Numbered from the stretch's first letter, positions 48,091 through 61,121 are shown. The stretch is 64,000 nucleotides of DNA from Anthopleura xanthogrammica (GCA_964019055.1 OZ025207.1:25453617-25517616); one strand, 5' to 3'. Numbers and translations: made by a program. Notes: generated by a model from the letters alone, not told the origin.

Positions 48091-50026
48091 TTATGCTGCA
48101 CTCTCAAGCATAATGCAACTGGGTGCTAATTTGGTCTTCTCGCCGTCTTTTTCCGAACTTCCTCCATTACTGGCTTCGATCCCGCTGTCCTGACTGTTTA
48201 TGAAGCCCTGTTTGATGGTGTCAGGCATGGCTCTGTCCTTTGTTTCTGGGAGAGTCATGCACAGTATTCCACAGATCAAAGCATTGATTGCCATGATACC
48301 AAAAGGCATCAATGAATGGACTCTTTGCTGTGGAGGGACAAATGAATATCATATGAGAGTCATGCACAGTATTCTACAGATCAACGCATTGATTGTCAAG
48401 GTACCAAAAGGCATCAATGGATGGACTCTTTGCTGTGGAGGGAATTAATGAATATCAGCACAGATTCTACAGATCAACGCATTGATTGCAATCATGAAGC
48501 TGTTCTTATATATTTGGTTTTGCACACGGGAATAGTAAAACGTCTCTGCTTACGTAGAGTAACAATAGATTAATTTGTATTAAATGACAATAAATGGTGC
48601 AAATTATAAGACTTATTTAAGACAATTTTGTCAAAAAAACGTCTTACAGTGGTGTTATGAAACCAAGAGACATAAATGGATGGAGGCTTTCCTGTGGAGA
48701 GACCAAATGAATATCATACGAGAGTCAATCCTTCCCTCAATCGTGACCAATATATGTAACATTTCTTTCGCTATTCCGGGATTGGAAGCTAAGAAGCAAC
48801 GGTTTTCTTTTTACTTACCGAAAAAATAATATATGGAGCGCATGCTGATCCGATGCGAGCTGCCGATGATGATGTTCCCATTGCCGTATTCCTGGATAAA
48901 ACACACAGTCACTATAGAGTCACATTCTCTCAAGGTGCAACAAAATCGGATAAATTTTCGCCCGCCAAGACTACTTTGTTGTAGGTAAAGAGAAGGAAAG
49001 GAAAATGACCACCAGATCTATCGAAAATTACCTGACAACGGTGGGGAAAAGTTCTGACGAGTACACGTATACAACGTCAAAGGCGATGGTAATGAAAATC
49101 TTGCCCAACACCATAGCCATCAGGATCTTACCAGCTTCATAACCTACAGAGATCAGACAATATTACAATGTATGGAAAATTATAGTGCAATAATTGAATC
49201 CTGGAAGCCAGCCGTCAGGAGTCAATAGTCCCTTTCACAGTTCCCTGCGCCATCTTGAAAGGTAGCAGTGCGTTTGCATTGAAGCGAGTCAGAGCTTCGG
49301 TGAGCTTGCAATGATTGAGATCTTTGGACAATTATTCACGTCCCTATCATTGCAAGCTCACCGTTCGTGTCGCTTCGATGCGAAGGCTTTGCTACATTTT
49401 ACGATGGTGCAGGGAAATGTGAAAGGGATTATTCGTATGGTTATGACGTCTCCTGGCGTGCGTTAGATTTGCCTAAACGGATTGTGAATGCTTGGCGATT
49501 CAAGTTGACATTCAGATGGAAAAAAAACCTCACGCGTTATTCATGTAATATGAACTCAAACTGAGTTAATTTTATATATACTGTTAGTGGGTATTCTGCA
49601 CCTTTACTGCCATCGTCATAGTAACTCAAGATCGATGAAACTATGCCAACAATGCCCGTAAGCCAAAGACTGAAAGCCATAGACTTCTTTCGACCTAGCC
49701 TGAAAAAAAAAATTCCATATACTAGATAAGTGATGATGGTTGTTTCTTAGGGAATAATTTTAAGAACACTATAGAGGTTATTATTAATACGATTCAATGC
49801 TCACCACATGAGAATAGGAATAGTTATCATCATCCCAAATGCTTCACACAAAGTGGTTATCAAAAAGTTCAGGTACATGTTACCACCAATGGAAGGGGAA
49901 CTGAGAGTGATGGCATAGTAAACCATGGCGCAAACGAACCTGAAATAAGATCGACAGAGTTGGGATAGAAAGTTTTATTACATGCATGAAGAAATAGAAC
50001 GAACAGATGGTTGGATGACTTGATGG

Positions 50027-50062
<36 letters not shown>

Positions 50063-52640
50063 ATGGATGGATGGATGGATGGATAAATGGATTGATGGAT
50101 TGATGGATGGATGGATGGATGGATGGATGGATGGATGGATGGATGGATGGATGGATGGATGGATGGATGGATGGATGGATGGATGGATGGATGGATGGAT
50201 GGATGGATGGATGGATGGATGGATGGATGGATGGATGGAGGTATGGATGGATGGATAGATGGATGGATGGATAAATGGGTTGATGGATGGATGAATGGAT
50301 GGATAAATGGATGGATAAATGGATGGATAAATGGATGGATGGATGACGGATGGATGGATGGATGGATGGATGGATGATAGATAGAATACATATAGATAGA
50401 TAGAATAAGATACCTTGATCATATAGAGCTTTCCAATTTTCTTTTTGATTTTATCTTAAAGATCCATGATATCCCCATGTTTACTTACCAACAGTACCAG
50501 GATACCAATGTCCTGTGCGTCACGGAACGAGTAGCAAAAAGATCCCTGACATCTCCAAGTCTCTCCGTGCACTGACTGTCTTCATCCAGCAATTTTAACT
50601 CTTCATCTGATATGACTTTGTTGTTGGTCTTGGCAGCTGCTTTCAAGATCTTCCTGGCTTCTTTGTTTTTACCTTTCACTAATAGCCAGCGAAGCGATTC
50701 AGGGACAAACCTTGGTAAAATGACAAACTATTTGCACATGGATACGATTGTAATTGATATTCTTAAGTAATATATTATTTCAAATTAAAGGACAGCCAGG
50801 TAGTTATGTAGATAGGCGGGTAAGTAAGTAGGTGCAAAGATGCAAGAGCTCGTGAGACGATTCCAGTAGGGCTGGTTTTCCACAGTAATATAATTTCAGG
50901 TGGTATGCCATCCACGCCCAGTGCTTTCCACTGGATAGGGCATCAATGGCTTTGCTAGGCTCATCCACGGTGGGTTCTGAGTACGATTCCACCGAGACAT
51001 AAAGGTCTTCGACGCTGTCTAGCGTTACCTGAGAGACTGGGTTTTTCTGGAGTAGAGGTCCACTCCAGGTAGTGTTCGACACATTTGCTTGTTTCTGTCA
51101 GCAACCAATTCGATCCAAGGAGGTATGTAAGAAAAAATGCGTGCCTGTATGTATATAGTAGGTAAATGGACAGTATGGTAGGTGGGTAGCTAGTAAGGTA
51201 GGTAGTTAGGGATCTTGGGAAGCAAGTTAGCTAGTTAGGTGGACAGGTAGGTAGGTGTTTCCTAAGTATTAGGGAGGTAGTCAAATAGATGGGCGGTTTG
51301 GTATGATGGACCTTGACCATGGGTAAGTAGGTATGATGGATAAGTAAGAAGTTTTGGACAAGACATATTTGAATTAAGGTCGTAAGTCAGGTAATGTAAT
51401 AGGGTTTTAAAACCAAAGACACTTACCACCAAAAGAGACAGAACAACAAGCCCGGTGCACTGATAATGATGCTAAGCGTGCGCCAGTTGGGTATGAGATA
51501 CGCAAGAAGAACCAGCAGAAGCAGGCTGGTTATCCAGGACCACCATATACCGATGCCGACTGGACCACGTTGCTTTTTACCGATGTATTCCATTACTAAG
51601 ACGAATGTGCAAGTACCGCAGCCACCTGGAAAATGGAATGAAAACGTGACAGCGTACTGCGCAGTACAACCGGAAAGAGCACATCTAGTCGCCTTGGTGA
51701 GACCGCACCACACATTGTAGCATTGCACCGAAACCACAGTATAGCAATACACGTCAACTCAATTAACAGCATGCCAGAACGCAGCACCTAACCGCAACGG
51801 TACAGTGCCGCATAGCACGCAAGAAAACCAGGCACGAAGCGATAAATATATAGAAAATCCAAAGAAAAATCGCAAAACAGATCATAAACAGCGAACATTA
51901 GATCTAAAACAGCATAGTATGATATAGAAGAACGGTGTAATAAATATAAGTAAACAATAGGTATGATTAAAAGATGGTATTACAGATTCGGTAACAAATA
52001 TAAATAAATATGTACTTAACTAACACCTCACAGTTTCCTTACCTAATCCAACTCCGACGAGAGCTCTAAAGAGTGCGAACACCCAGTACGCCTTAGCAAA
52101 TGCTGATACCAATCCGCAGACACTGGTGAACATGGAGAATGTAAACAACACTATTTTCCTGCCGTATTTGTCGCTCAGAATACTGCCGAGCATCGCACCA
52201 AATATCCATAGTATGAATAGGAGTGAGTTGGCTAAACTGACGTAGATGGCCGTGTCACATACCAAGTCCCACTGGAAATGAGGGGGTAAATATATAAAAA
52301 AAATTATAGCAAAAAAAGAGGGATGAGGAAATAAGGGAACAACATCTCGTACCTCGGTCACAATAGAGTCAAAATCTCCTTCCACAGCAAATTCCCATTC
52401 CTTACGTGGAATACCACATCGGTGTTTGTAGTGTTTGTGGCCTTCTTTAAAAGTTCCATTCAACGTACATGAAGTAGAGTTTGCTGTACATCTCCATGGA
52501 GGTTCGGCAGTGCTGAATGTCATCACCATCAACACCATGTTAACAAAAACCATAGAGTAGCTGATGAATAAACAAAGCCGTAGCTGATACCATCCAAAAC
52601 CACCGATCCTCTCGATTGCATGCTCTGATGTAAATGCCAT
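48091..52640 (-). CDS. SLC22-family organic ion transporter
   Basis: Major facilitator of the plasma membrane; the family moves organic cations, anions or carnitine, and the substrate here cannot be told. Exons: 52353-52640, 52043-52271, 51427-51625, 50489-50710, 49805-49939, 49602-49699, 49032-49143, 48819-48891, 48091-48327. Phases agree and give 530 residues, normal for SLC22. Visible features: first membrane helix at about 25-43, the large Cys-bearing extracellular loop ([23 protein letters not shown]), the MFS motif [13 protein letters not shown] after helix 2, [21 protein letters not shown] in the central loop, [19 protein letters not shown] near helix 11, and [13 protein letters not shown] at the C-terminus. 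A tandem copy of the last exon's start lies at 48349-48432. Confidence 0.96.
48349..48432 (-). other. Candidate alternative terminal exon of the SLC22 gene
   Basis: Direct duplicate of the first part of exon 9, with an intact CAG acceptor at 48433-48435 and the same phase. It would encode [10 protein letters not shown] and [10 protein letters not shown], then TGA at 48349-48351 (27 residues). Its use would replace the normal C-terminus, including [10 protein letters not shown]. Shorter pieces of the same unit lie at about 48450-48500 and 48660-48727. Confidence 0.5.
49224..49433. mobile_element. MITE, AATAGTCCCTTTCAC ends
   Basis: The ends match as inverted repeats for about 36 bp (AATAGTCCCTTTCACAG with GTGAAAGGGATTATT), with an inner repeat TGCAATGAT / ATCATTGCA. 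It lies in the SLC22 intron between exons 6 and 7. Confidence 0.8.
50021..50405. repeat. Tetranucleotide array, (GGAT)n
   Basis: About 370 bp of GGAT/TGGA units with a few interruptions (ATAAATGG, GACGG), ending in ATAG units. It lies in the SLC22 intron between exons 4 and 5, and gives open frames on both strands that are not genes. Confidence 0.97.
50840..51090 (-). mobile_element. LINE reverse-transcriptase fragment
   Basis: Minus-strand translation includes [28 protein letters not shown] and [13 protein letters not shown], resembling the region before the catalytic domain of non-LTR retrotransposon polymerases. It is shorter than the matching fragment at 63110-63570, from which about 300 bp is missing here. 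Confidence 0.65.
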
Positions 52641-52799
52641 CCTAGTAAAAAGGGAAGTAAATAAGATTGTTGAAATTCAGGACTGCGTTCAACAAAGGGC
52701 TTTTGCGGCCTACTGCGAGAAAAACCGAACCAAATGGTTCAGACACTTATTTGCATATTTAGAATTATGCCAAATAAATAGAGGATATTACGTGGGCGC

Positions 52800-52905
52800 A
52801 CGGACATACGTATTTTATCTTCAACTGTTTAAAAGATCTCTCACGAAGGAGCGCAACTCACTCGTGAGAGATTTTCAACACGAGAAGATAAAATTCGTAT
52901 ATATA
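52800..52905. repeat. Imperfect hairpin
   Basis: TACGTATTTTATCTT and GATCTCTCACGA at the left mirror TCGTGAGAGAT and AAGATAAAATTCGTA at the right. Confidence 0.65.
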
Positions 52906-53094
52906 TATATAATTATCAATGAAAAAGAAAAGAAAGCTTTTTTGAGCTTTTTTCTAGTATGTAACCATAGTGATGATATTTTCACATGGTATTTCATTGA
53001 TAATCATATAATAAATACTATTTAGAATATAGTCATACTCACCTGACCAATCAGCAATCAGTATTTCAATGCTCTATATTCCATAGAGAAACTA

Positions 53095-53336
53095 GGGTGT
53101 CAAGTAGTGGGGGCCTTGAAGCACAGGGAAAATACGGGGTTATTAATTAGTATTCTCTAAGCTAGACATTAGTATTCCCTATATAGAGAATACTAATAAG
53201 GTCTTTTGTTTTCTTTTTGTTTCAAGGTCTTATTAGAATTAACTATATAGGGGATACTAATGTCTAACTTAGAAAATATTAATTGAATAAACCTGTATTT
53301 TCCCGGAGCTTCAAGGCTCTTTTCATTTTGACACCT
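53095..53336. mobile_element. MITE, AGGTGTCAA ends
   Basis: GGTGTCAAG and GGGCCTTGAAGC at the left mirror GCTTCAAGGCTC and TTGACACC at the right. Internal TTAGTATTCCCTATATAG repeats are also inverted. Confidence 0.7.
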
Positions 53337-56300
53337 CAATATAATTACCCTATTGGATATACAGAAAATTATTCAATGTCCCTCTTACCAAAAGATTTAA
53401 GTCTTCGAGTTTTAAATCATCTCTGAAATGTCGTAATATATAGCTCATGATAGCAAATTCAATTAACGTTGTCGTCAGTAAAAAAAATCCTAAACATTAT
53501 TTGCTTTTTTTACCAATAAACTTCACGGTAGGCTATCTAAAAATTAAGGAATATATGTCCAAGTCGTAGAATTTGCAAGCAAACAGTTTCTGATTGTTAT
53601 AATGCCACGGTGAAACTAGTTTCATGAATCATGATTTCATTATAAGATAGTAGCTAAATATATATTTCTTTGGCACTTGTACTAACTTTGCAAATCGAAA
53701 TACCAAATTTTGGAAGCATTTCTGTGATTTCTTTGAATCGATTCTAGACCACGTCTTGCCAATATTCAGCTTTTAAACGGCAACTTATTTGCGTTCTTTG
53801 ACGTAGTACTAATTTAGATAAGTTTTGGTTCCTTACCGGCGTATGCACATGGTATTGGAGTAGTATTTTTGACTGTTATGGACATACTATGGCCTTTTAC
53901 ATTCGCTCTGACATCTAGTCAAACTGTAATTCGACATAAAGAGACAATTTTTAACATTTTAAACATTTTATGAGATAAAATTCAAAAAGCGTGTTTTTTT
54001 TCTTCAAAACTTGTACTTACAATTTTGTCTTGAAATTATATTGAAACTTGTCGACAGAAACCTTGGCCTCTTACGTCTCTTCACGTTACAGTTACAACTG
54101 ACTATGTAAATTCTCGATTAAAATTCTTAAGTCTCGGGGGACAGACCATCACATACATGTTCTTAATGAACAGAGCATTTCATTGTATTTCTGTTATTTC
54201 AAAGCTAAAAAAATATGTCGTATATTACTTTTATTCTAAGATTCATTTTCTCTTGGGAGGGGAACAAAAAAACGTAGCAAACAAATGCATACAAACAATG
54301 ATCTCGTGAGTACGACTTTATATCCTAAATCGGTTAGAGAATAAACACTCGTGCTTTATGGGATTTAAAGCTCCTCGCAATTACTTATCACTCCTATCGT
54401 ATCGTATAATCTGCTTTGTGTAAGTATAATGCCATCGCATTCTAAGTTTTCAACCACCTGTTTTTTGCTGGTGGCAGAAAATTAGTCAGTGTAAATCAAA
54501 AAATTCCTTATGACCAAGTAGAGCTGTCAGTAATGCGACTCTAAGCAAAAAATTGGAGCAGTGGCAGTGGGAAAAGTAAGTGGTCACAGGGTGCACGTAA
54601 CCCCCTTAGAATTAGAGGGTTAGTATAGCAAAAGGTGCATCTTCTAAATGTTGTGACCCCCCCCCCCCCTAGTTCCTAGAGCCGCCCCAGAGTGGAGCAT
54701 TTCTGAAATGAGCTGTAAGCAAACGAAGCTTTCAATCTTTTTAGTGTAAAAGTAAAAGTATGGCTAAAAACTCGGATATCTGATGTCTGGATATCTGATG
54801 TCAACCAAAATGAAGTCCAAAATAACAAAAAAAAAATCTTAATGATACTCATCACTATACGCGACTTTAAATGGTATTTGATCAACTGCTGATATTTTGA
54901 CAGAAAAAAGAATTTAAGAGAGTTACAAAAATGCATAATTTTTCGCAGCATTTTTTCAAATTTCACAGAACTCCTCCATTTAGCAAATTGAGGTTACTTT
55001 TCTATGACTATGACTTTTTACTCTTATCGAACATAGAATGGCGTCAGCAAATGATTCAAACTCAAGTGAAACCACGAGCTCAGCAACTAAAATCTGCCAA
55101 ATAAACTTTGGAAAACAAAAGCATTTGCAGTTTTGATGGTGGAGAAATGTAGCATGTTTTTTTTATGGCCAAAATTATAAAACTAATGTTGACTGTAGAC
55201 TCGTGGTACTAGTAGCAGTTGAGTCATTCCAAGCTAAGGTTGGTATTCTTTGAAAGTTTTCCTTACTTTAAGTAAATAAAAGCCTTTTAATCAAAAGAAT
55301 GACAGAACGTTTGTTGTTTATTACTAGTTTCTGTTCTTAAACTATTCGGTCTCATCTGGGATAGCACTTGATTTTGGCAGTTTGGTTGGGATTGAGTTGT
55401 TCATGTCAGTTAACTTTTTCTAGCGGCAAGGAAATTAATCTTACTTGCCAACCTGAATAAAGCCTCATTTGCTTTTCAAGGCTTACTTTATTATATATTC
55501 ATATTCTTATCTTCTATTTCCTATTTGAAAATTTGGAGCTGCGATTATCGATATCCGTTTATAAGAAGAAAAACTTACAAAGAAAGGAGAAAAAAAAAAC
55601 ACTTTTCAAATTTAGCATCATGTTGCGTGACGATGACGTCGTTTTTAAGCGTCTGTCCTCTTATCGAATATAGCTATTAGCCAATCAGCGCGCGAGAAAT
55701 TTCATAAATGTTGTAAAAAAAAAGATATTGTATGAATGTACTACAAGATATTCTCACTATATTTGTAGTGAACTAAAGAAAAGTTGGTAATTTGCTAAAG
55801 TTCTTTGGTTAGTGTCCGGAGGAGGGCATTTCTTAAACCATGTGTTAGAAAGGCTGTAATAGATATGGTTTTAGATCTTGGTTTAACTTATAAGTTGTGG
55901 CTACGAATTAAAGATTATTGACATTCAAATAACAATGGTTCGTAACAATCTATAGCGTAATAAACGATCTATCAGTTATTTTGAAAAACAAGGTTATGAA
56001 TTTGTCTAAAAAGGTACCAATATGGCATTGTTCTCGAATATTATAAAGAGTGGAATTTTACTTCATAAATTGAGAGAGTAAAACCGAGAGTGAAAATTGG
56101 GAGAAACATCGTCTTTCCCCTGGTGTTGTAGGGGCAGCTAATAAACATTCCCAACGACACAGGAAATGTGAAGTGAAACCGAGAAATTCAAGCAGACTAT
56201 TAGTTTTAGCCTTTCATACTGGCTTCAGTTATTTCATTCAGAGACAACCAATTTTTCTTTTTATTTCAATGTTTAACTACAACTACAACATTTTTGAAAC

Positions 56301-56634
56301 CCAGCAATACGATTACGACTCTTATTTTCAAGGGAGCGACACGTGGTTTGATCTGAAATGGGAAAATATTGGCCAAAGCAAAAGACAGTTTATTTCTAAC
56401 TATTATCCTTGCTATTACTCATATAGCAAGTGAGCGTTGTAGTATTGCCAGCCAAATCTATCGAGCTCAAACCTGTTTTGATCATGCATGGCTTCATTAC
56501 CTATCACTCCGTATAGTAAGAGGCTCTCCCGTGAGGTTCGATCCATATCCACTACAACTACTTTAACTATTTACACCTATTTACAACAATTTAACGCACA
56601 TCCCTCAACTCACATTTCGAGTTTTACTGACAGA

Positions 56635-56795
56635 GGTTGACCAAAGAACTCGGAGAAAATCTCTCGTAGCAAGAAAGAAAACATAACAAACTCAACTCAT
56701 ACATGTGGTTAAGCCAAAACTCGAACAAGCGACCCGAGGCTTGGACTACACAGCGCTGTAAGACAGTGCCGTAGTATCACCGCATGCCACCCATA
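56635..56795 (-). mobile_element. Decayed tRNA-derived SINE
   Basis: Minus strand: a tRNA-like head ending CGAGTTTTGGC and a tail with CCGAGTTCTTTGG; same layout as family 1 but heavily mutated. Confidence 0.5.
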
Positions 56796-58544
56796 ATAGC
56801 CATACAAGTTGACTTTCGCAAATCATTTGCTCATGAGCGATGCTAAGCCAGTACAAATGAGCCTTTAATCAAGAATCACTGCGGTATTTTACTAAACGAG
56901 GGAAAAAATCAACCAACTCTAAACGAATAGTCGTTACCGAGTCTTTCTACAAGTTAGAGTCTAATGATTATGTATGCGACACACTACACACTCCACACTC
57001 CACACTCACGACCACTACCACTACAATTATGTTTATTTAAACAAACAATTCTCAACTCACTGAGTCGTTATTTTCTAACTAAATTCATTTGACTTAAAAG
57101 TGGATTTTTGCATGGCTGCTTGTATTGCAAAAGATTAAGTAGACAAAACAAATTAGCAGGAACATTTTATTACGATTTTACTGTATTTTGTATCAGTTTC
57201 ATCATTCTGTAAATTAACATAGAATATCCTATTTTATAGGAATGTTAATAAAGTTTGTATTGTATTGTGTTATTGTTGACATAGCGAATTGTTTTGTTTT
57301 ATAAACAGATTATAATGAAAAAGACAATCTTAAGTCTTTTGTAATTATATTATGTATTATTCAGATTTTTAATGGATCAGAAATATGAGCTTAGTCTCCA
57401 ATCATGGAGCTTTCCCTTATTCCCTTGCCCAAGATTCCTTCTACAAAGTCTCCAAAATAAAGAAAACCTATAGGACCAGGGTATACTTCTTTATGTTTTG
57501 TGTGATTTTATAAGCTCCAATAATCAATGAATTTTTAATTATTATATACAATTGGAACGTGTTATTTTATGTAGTCCTGCTCATTTTATATCAGTGAACA
57601 AATTCTATGGACGTATTATCAGTAAATTCCCAATGGTCATCATGTAAGACTTATATGTACCACTTCGCTAAAGAAATATTAAATATAAAGAAAGCCAGTA
57701 ATTTCAGTTTCAATGAATGAATCAACCATGAATAAACCAAAGAAGTTATTTGAATAATATATGCTTAATCTAAACAGTCCCTACACCACTAAATAAAGAC
57801 CTTAGATCAAAAATACCGCCCTGTACTTGCCACCTGATATAGTATCAACTCTCGGTATGTAAAAATGAAACAACATAATCCACATTAATGACAAGCGTTG
57901 AAAAACTACATAACAAAATCATTAGTATTCCATCTGGTTTAACTTCTCGATTCTTATATTGGTCATTAGTGACGACCGCTACGAATACGCTTTGGTGATT
58001 GCATTTATTTTCCGCTCTTCGGCATCAACAACTGAGCCCTGTTATTGAGTACTTCTAGCAATCTTCACGTGCTATCTTATTATTAACTATCCACTCAGCA
58101 ACTAGTAACTTTATCTAACTTATTTGAAAAATAAAAGCCACATACAGTACAAACAAATGGAAAAATACTTGGACCTTCTTTAGGCGAGCGAAAGTATATT
58201 TCAAACAATTCACTAATGTATACATATACCACGTATAACTACTGTACTCAAAGTGAAAGTAATTGATAATGTAACGTGGCGATATTTCTTACCTTGATTG
58301 TATATCCAAGAATGATGTTGTACCTGTCCAGCTACACCATATGTAAGATGATACGTTATCTTCCCCTAATCTTCGTACCTTCCAAACGAAGAGTTTTGAT
58401 AAATAGATTCGCTTGATTGATTTGCTTTGTTTGTTTCACTGCGACCAAGAACGTACTTGTTGGGGGTATCAACTTCCAAGCGCAGATTCAACCCAGGGAG
58501 CCCACAGCTATTGGTATCAGTGTTTAAAATAAAATCTATCATTG

Positions 58545-59210
58545 ATTCATTCATTCTTCATTCCTTCATTCCTTCATTCCTTCCCTCCTTCCTTCCTTCC
58601 CTCCTTCCTTCCTTCCTTCCTTCCTTCCTTCCTTCCTTCCTTCCTTCCTTCCTTCCTTCCTTCCTTCCTTCGTTCCTTCCTTCCTTCCTTCCTTCCTTCC
58701 TTCATTCATTCATTCATTCTTTCATTCATTCATTCATTCATTCATTCATTCATTCATTCATTCATTCATTCATTCATTCATTCATTCATTCATTCATTCA
58801 TTCATTCATTCATTCATTCATTCATTCATTCATTCATTCATTCATTCATTCATTCATTCATTCATTCATTCATTCATTCATTCATTCATTCATTCATTCA
58901 TTCATTCATTCATTCATTCATTCATTCATTCATTCATTCATTCATTCATTCATTCATTCATTCATTCATTCATTCATTCATTCATTCATTCATTCATTCA
59001 TTCATTCATTCATTCATTCATTCATTCATTCATTCATTCATTCATTCATTCATTCATTCATTCATTCATTCATTCATTCATTCATTCATTCATTCATTCA
59101 TTCATTCATTCATTCATTCATTCATTCATTCATTCATTCATTCATTCATTCATTCATTCATTCATTCATTCATTCATTCATTCATTCATTCATTCATTCA
59201 TTCATTCATT
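58545..59210. repeat. Long tetranucleotide array, (TTCC)n then (ATTC)n
   Basis: About 140 bp of TTCC units followed by about 510 bp of almost pure ATTC units. The Ser-Phe-Ile-His type frames across it are artefacts. Confidence 0.98.
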
Positions 59211-59357
59211 CTCGGGCTTCCAAAGGAATGCCCGAGAAATAAATTGGGCTTCGTTATTTGTCTTCAGTCACAAATCGCCCTCGAAGCGCTAAAGCGCATG
59301 CGTGAACTCAAAGTCTATGCGCATGCGTAGAATCAGCCATGAGCACATGCTTGAGCA

Positions 59358-59594
59358 ATGGCGGATATGGCGAAGGACTCGTCGCTGTTTCAAGTAATGA
59401 ATAATATGGAGTCTAACACGCTCAAAACACATACAAAAACACACACTTTTCGCGATAGACCCACACTAAAAGATGTCGAGCGTTTTCGGAACTTCATGAG
59501 AGATCAATTTATGAGAGCACCATTTGAAGTGAGTGAAGCTTATATCGAGAATCACGCTAAACTTATATCAAAAGAGCTATCTTTAATATATTGA
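59358..59594 (+). CDS. Unrecognised ORF, 78 residues, probably part of a mobile element
   Basis: ATG-initiated, hydrophilic (DVERFRNFMRDQFMRAPFE, HAKLISKELSLIY). Past its stop, another frame stays open to about 59690 with SKKHHRVCRRDREPSR, so a frameshift may have cut a longer protein. It sits immediately before a LINE insertion, with more unexplained ORF (60878-61120) after it. No family recognised. Confidence 0.3.
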   Translation: MADMAKDSSLFQVMNNMESNTLKTHTKTHTFRDRPTLKDVERFRNFMRDQFMRAPFEVSEAYIENHAKLISKELSLIY

Positions 59595-59671
59595 GTCAAA
59601 GAAGCATCATCGTGTATGTAGACGTGATCGTGAACCCAGTAGAATACCAGTACGAACTCTGAAACGTCTGA

Positions 59672-60832
59672 GGAACAGTAGCAGCGTATCGTAGAGGGGG
59701 CAGTTGTACTAATGTTTTAGTTCAATTTCAACATATTGTTATGAGTGCTTTGGATAATCCAGAATGCCGAGTAGTCAGAGTTTTTAGTATGGACTTTTCC
59801 AAGGCATTCGACGTAGTTAAGCATAAAGATCTCTCGGATAAATTAAAGTTGTTAGACGTAAATCCCTATTTAACTAATTGGTACCATAGTTTTCTACACA
59901 ATCGTAAGCAACGAGTGATATGCAACAGCCATGTAGCTGACTGGAAGAACGTCAATAGAGGTACAACTCAGGGTAGCGTAAGTGGCCCTTATTTATTCAG
60001 TGTTTTCATAAATGATCTTGACATCACAGATGACAAGGGAAATACAGTAATCATAAAATATGCTGATGATTCTACTATAATTTCACCAGTAACGCTAAAG
60101 AATAATGTAATAATAGATAAGTCAGCAATGTACGTTAAGACATTTTTAGACTGGACCAGTATCAATGGAATGAAATGTAACCCATCTAAATGCAAAGAAA
60201 TTATTTTTAGGAAGAAACACAGTGTAAATGAAGTTTATACTCAGATATCACAAATTCCACAAACTTTTAATCTTAAATTATTAGGCATTACGTTTCAATC
60301 TGACAGTAGATTTAATATACACGTTAAAGAAATACTTAGTAGTATCAAGAAAGGGTTATTTGTTATAAGAAGTCTTAGAAGAGAAGGTGCAACACCTGAA
60401 GAAGTAGGTTATTCATTTAAATCTATTATCATGCCTAGGTTAAGTTATGGGCTTACAGTATATGGTTCTTCAGCTCCCGAATTAACAAAAGTTCAAAACT
60501 TTTTAGATAGGTGTCATAAGTGTAGATATATTCTAGCGCGCATAAATATTCAAAGTTTAATAACTGATATGGATACAAAATTGTTTCATTCAATCAAGGA
60601 CAAAATAGACCATCCGTTAACTAATATTCTTCCTAGAATTAATCATACAAGATACAATCTTAGAAAACATAGCACTTTTAAACCTAAAGTTAATACAGAG
60701 CGGTTTAACGCAATTTTTATAAAAATAGATTAGCCTTTAATAATTTAGGAATTTAAATTATTATAATTTTCATACTTTTTAATTGAACAACAATTGTAAA
60801 TATAGATATGTATTTTATTTGTATAATAAAGA

Positions 60833-60876
<44 letters not shown>

Positions 60877-60877
60877 G
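59672..60877 (+). mobile_element. 5'-truncated non-LTR retrotransposon (LINE)
   Basis: The reading frame is open from about 59672 and ends TAG at 60731-60733. The reverse transcriptase core shows motif A (FSMDFSKAFD), motif B (RGTTQGSVSGPYLF) and motif C with the catalytic YADD (KYADDSTI), then the thumb and a C-terminal region. The endonuclease domain and the N-terminal part of the polymerase are missing. The element ends in an (ATT)n tail at 60834-60877, as in CR1/jockey-like elements. The preserved frame suggests a fairly recent insertion. Confidence 0.9.
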
Positions 60878-61121
60878 AAAGCTGAAGGAGTTTGTCTACA
60901 AACGTATTTGTCAAAGTATACCGCAATCCTCCAAGCTGCATTGTTGTGTGAAGGTTAGAAAACTTACAAAGAATGAATGTAAGCTTATTACAAAGAGAAT
61001 GAGCTTGAATAAAATCACAGAACATGAAAAGAAGCTTTTGCTTAATTGTTCTACGAGGGTTTATCAAGGGATAATGAAGTTAAAATATAGAGCTATTCGG
61101 TCCTACTCCAATGTATATTGA
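60878..61121 (+). other. ORF remnant right after the LINE tail
   Basis: Frame open from the end of the (ATT)n tail to a TGA at 61119-61121, basic (KLKEFVYKRI, KLTKNECKLITKRM). No family recognised. It may be the 3' part of the element interrupted by the LINE. Confidence 0.35.

Larger units (their letters stand above)
52641..58540. other. Long tract without recognised coding exons
   Basis: A+T-rich. Holds a hairpin-like element at 52800-52905, a MITE at 53095-53336, a C tract at 54660 and a SINE at 56635-56795. A donor-like CAATCAAG|GTAAGAA on the minus strand near 58294 could mark a non-coding first exon of the SLC22 gene; this is not established. Confidence 0.45.

Noticed and set aside
49880..50422. 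180-residue minus-strand ORF of HPSI repeats and plus-strand MDGW ORFs
   Set aside because: Translations of the (GGAT)n array inside an SLC22 intron; only the short exon at 49805-49939 nearby is real coding sequence.
51466..51720. Plus-strand ORF over 51466-51720, and its counterpart at 62538-62729 minus
   Set aside because: Antisense shadows of SLC22 exon 3 in the parental gene and in the inverted copy.
58427..59330. ORFs of 262-271 residues with SFIH repeats
   Set aside because: Translations of the (TTCC)n and (ATTC)n arrays.
60753..61067. ORFs on both strands across the (ATT)n tail
   Set aside because: Poly-Ile or poly-Asn runs come from the trinucleotide tail of the LINE.
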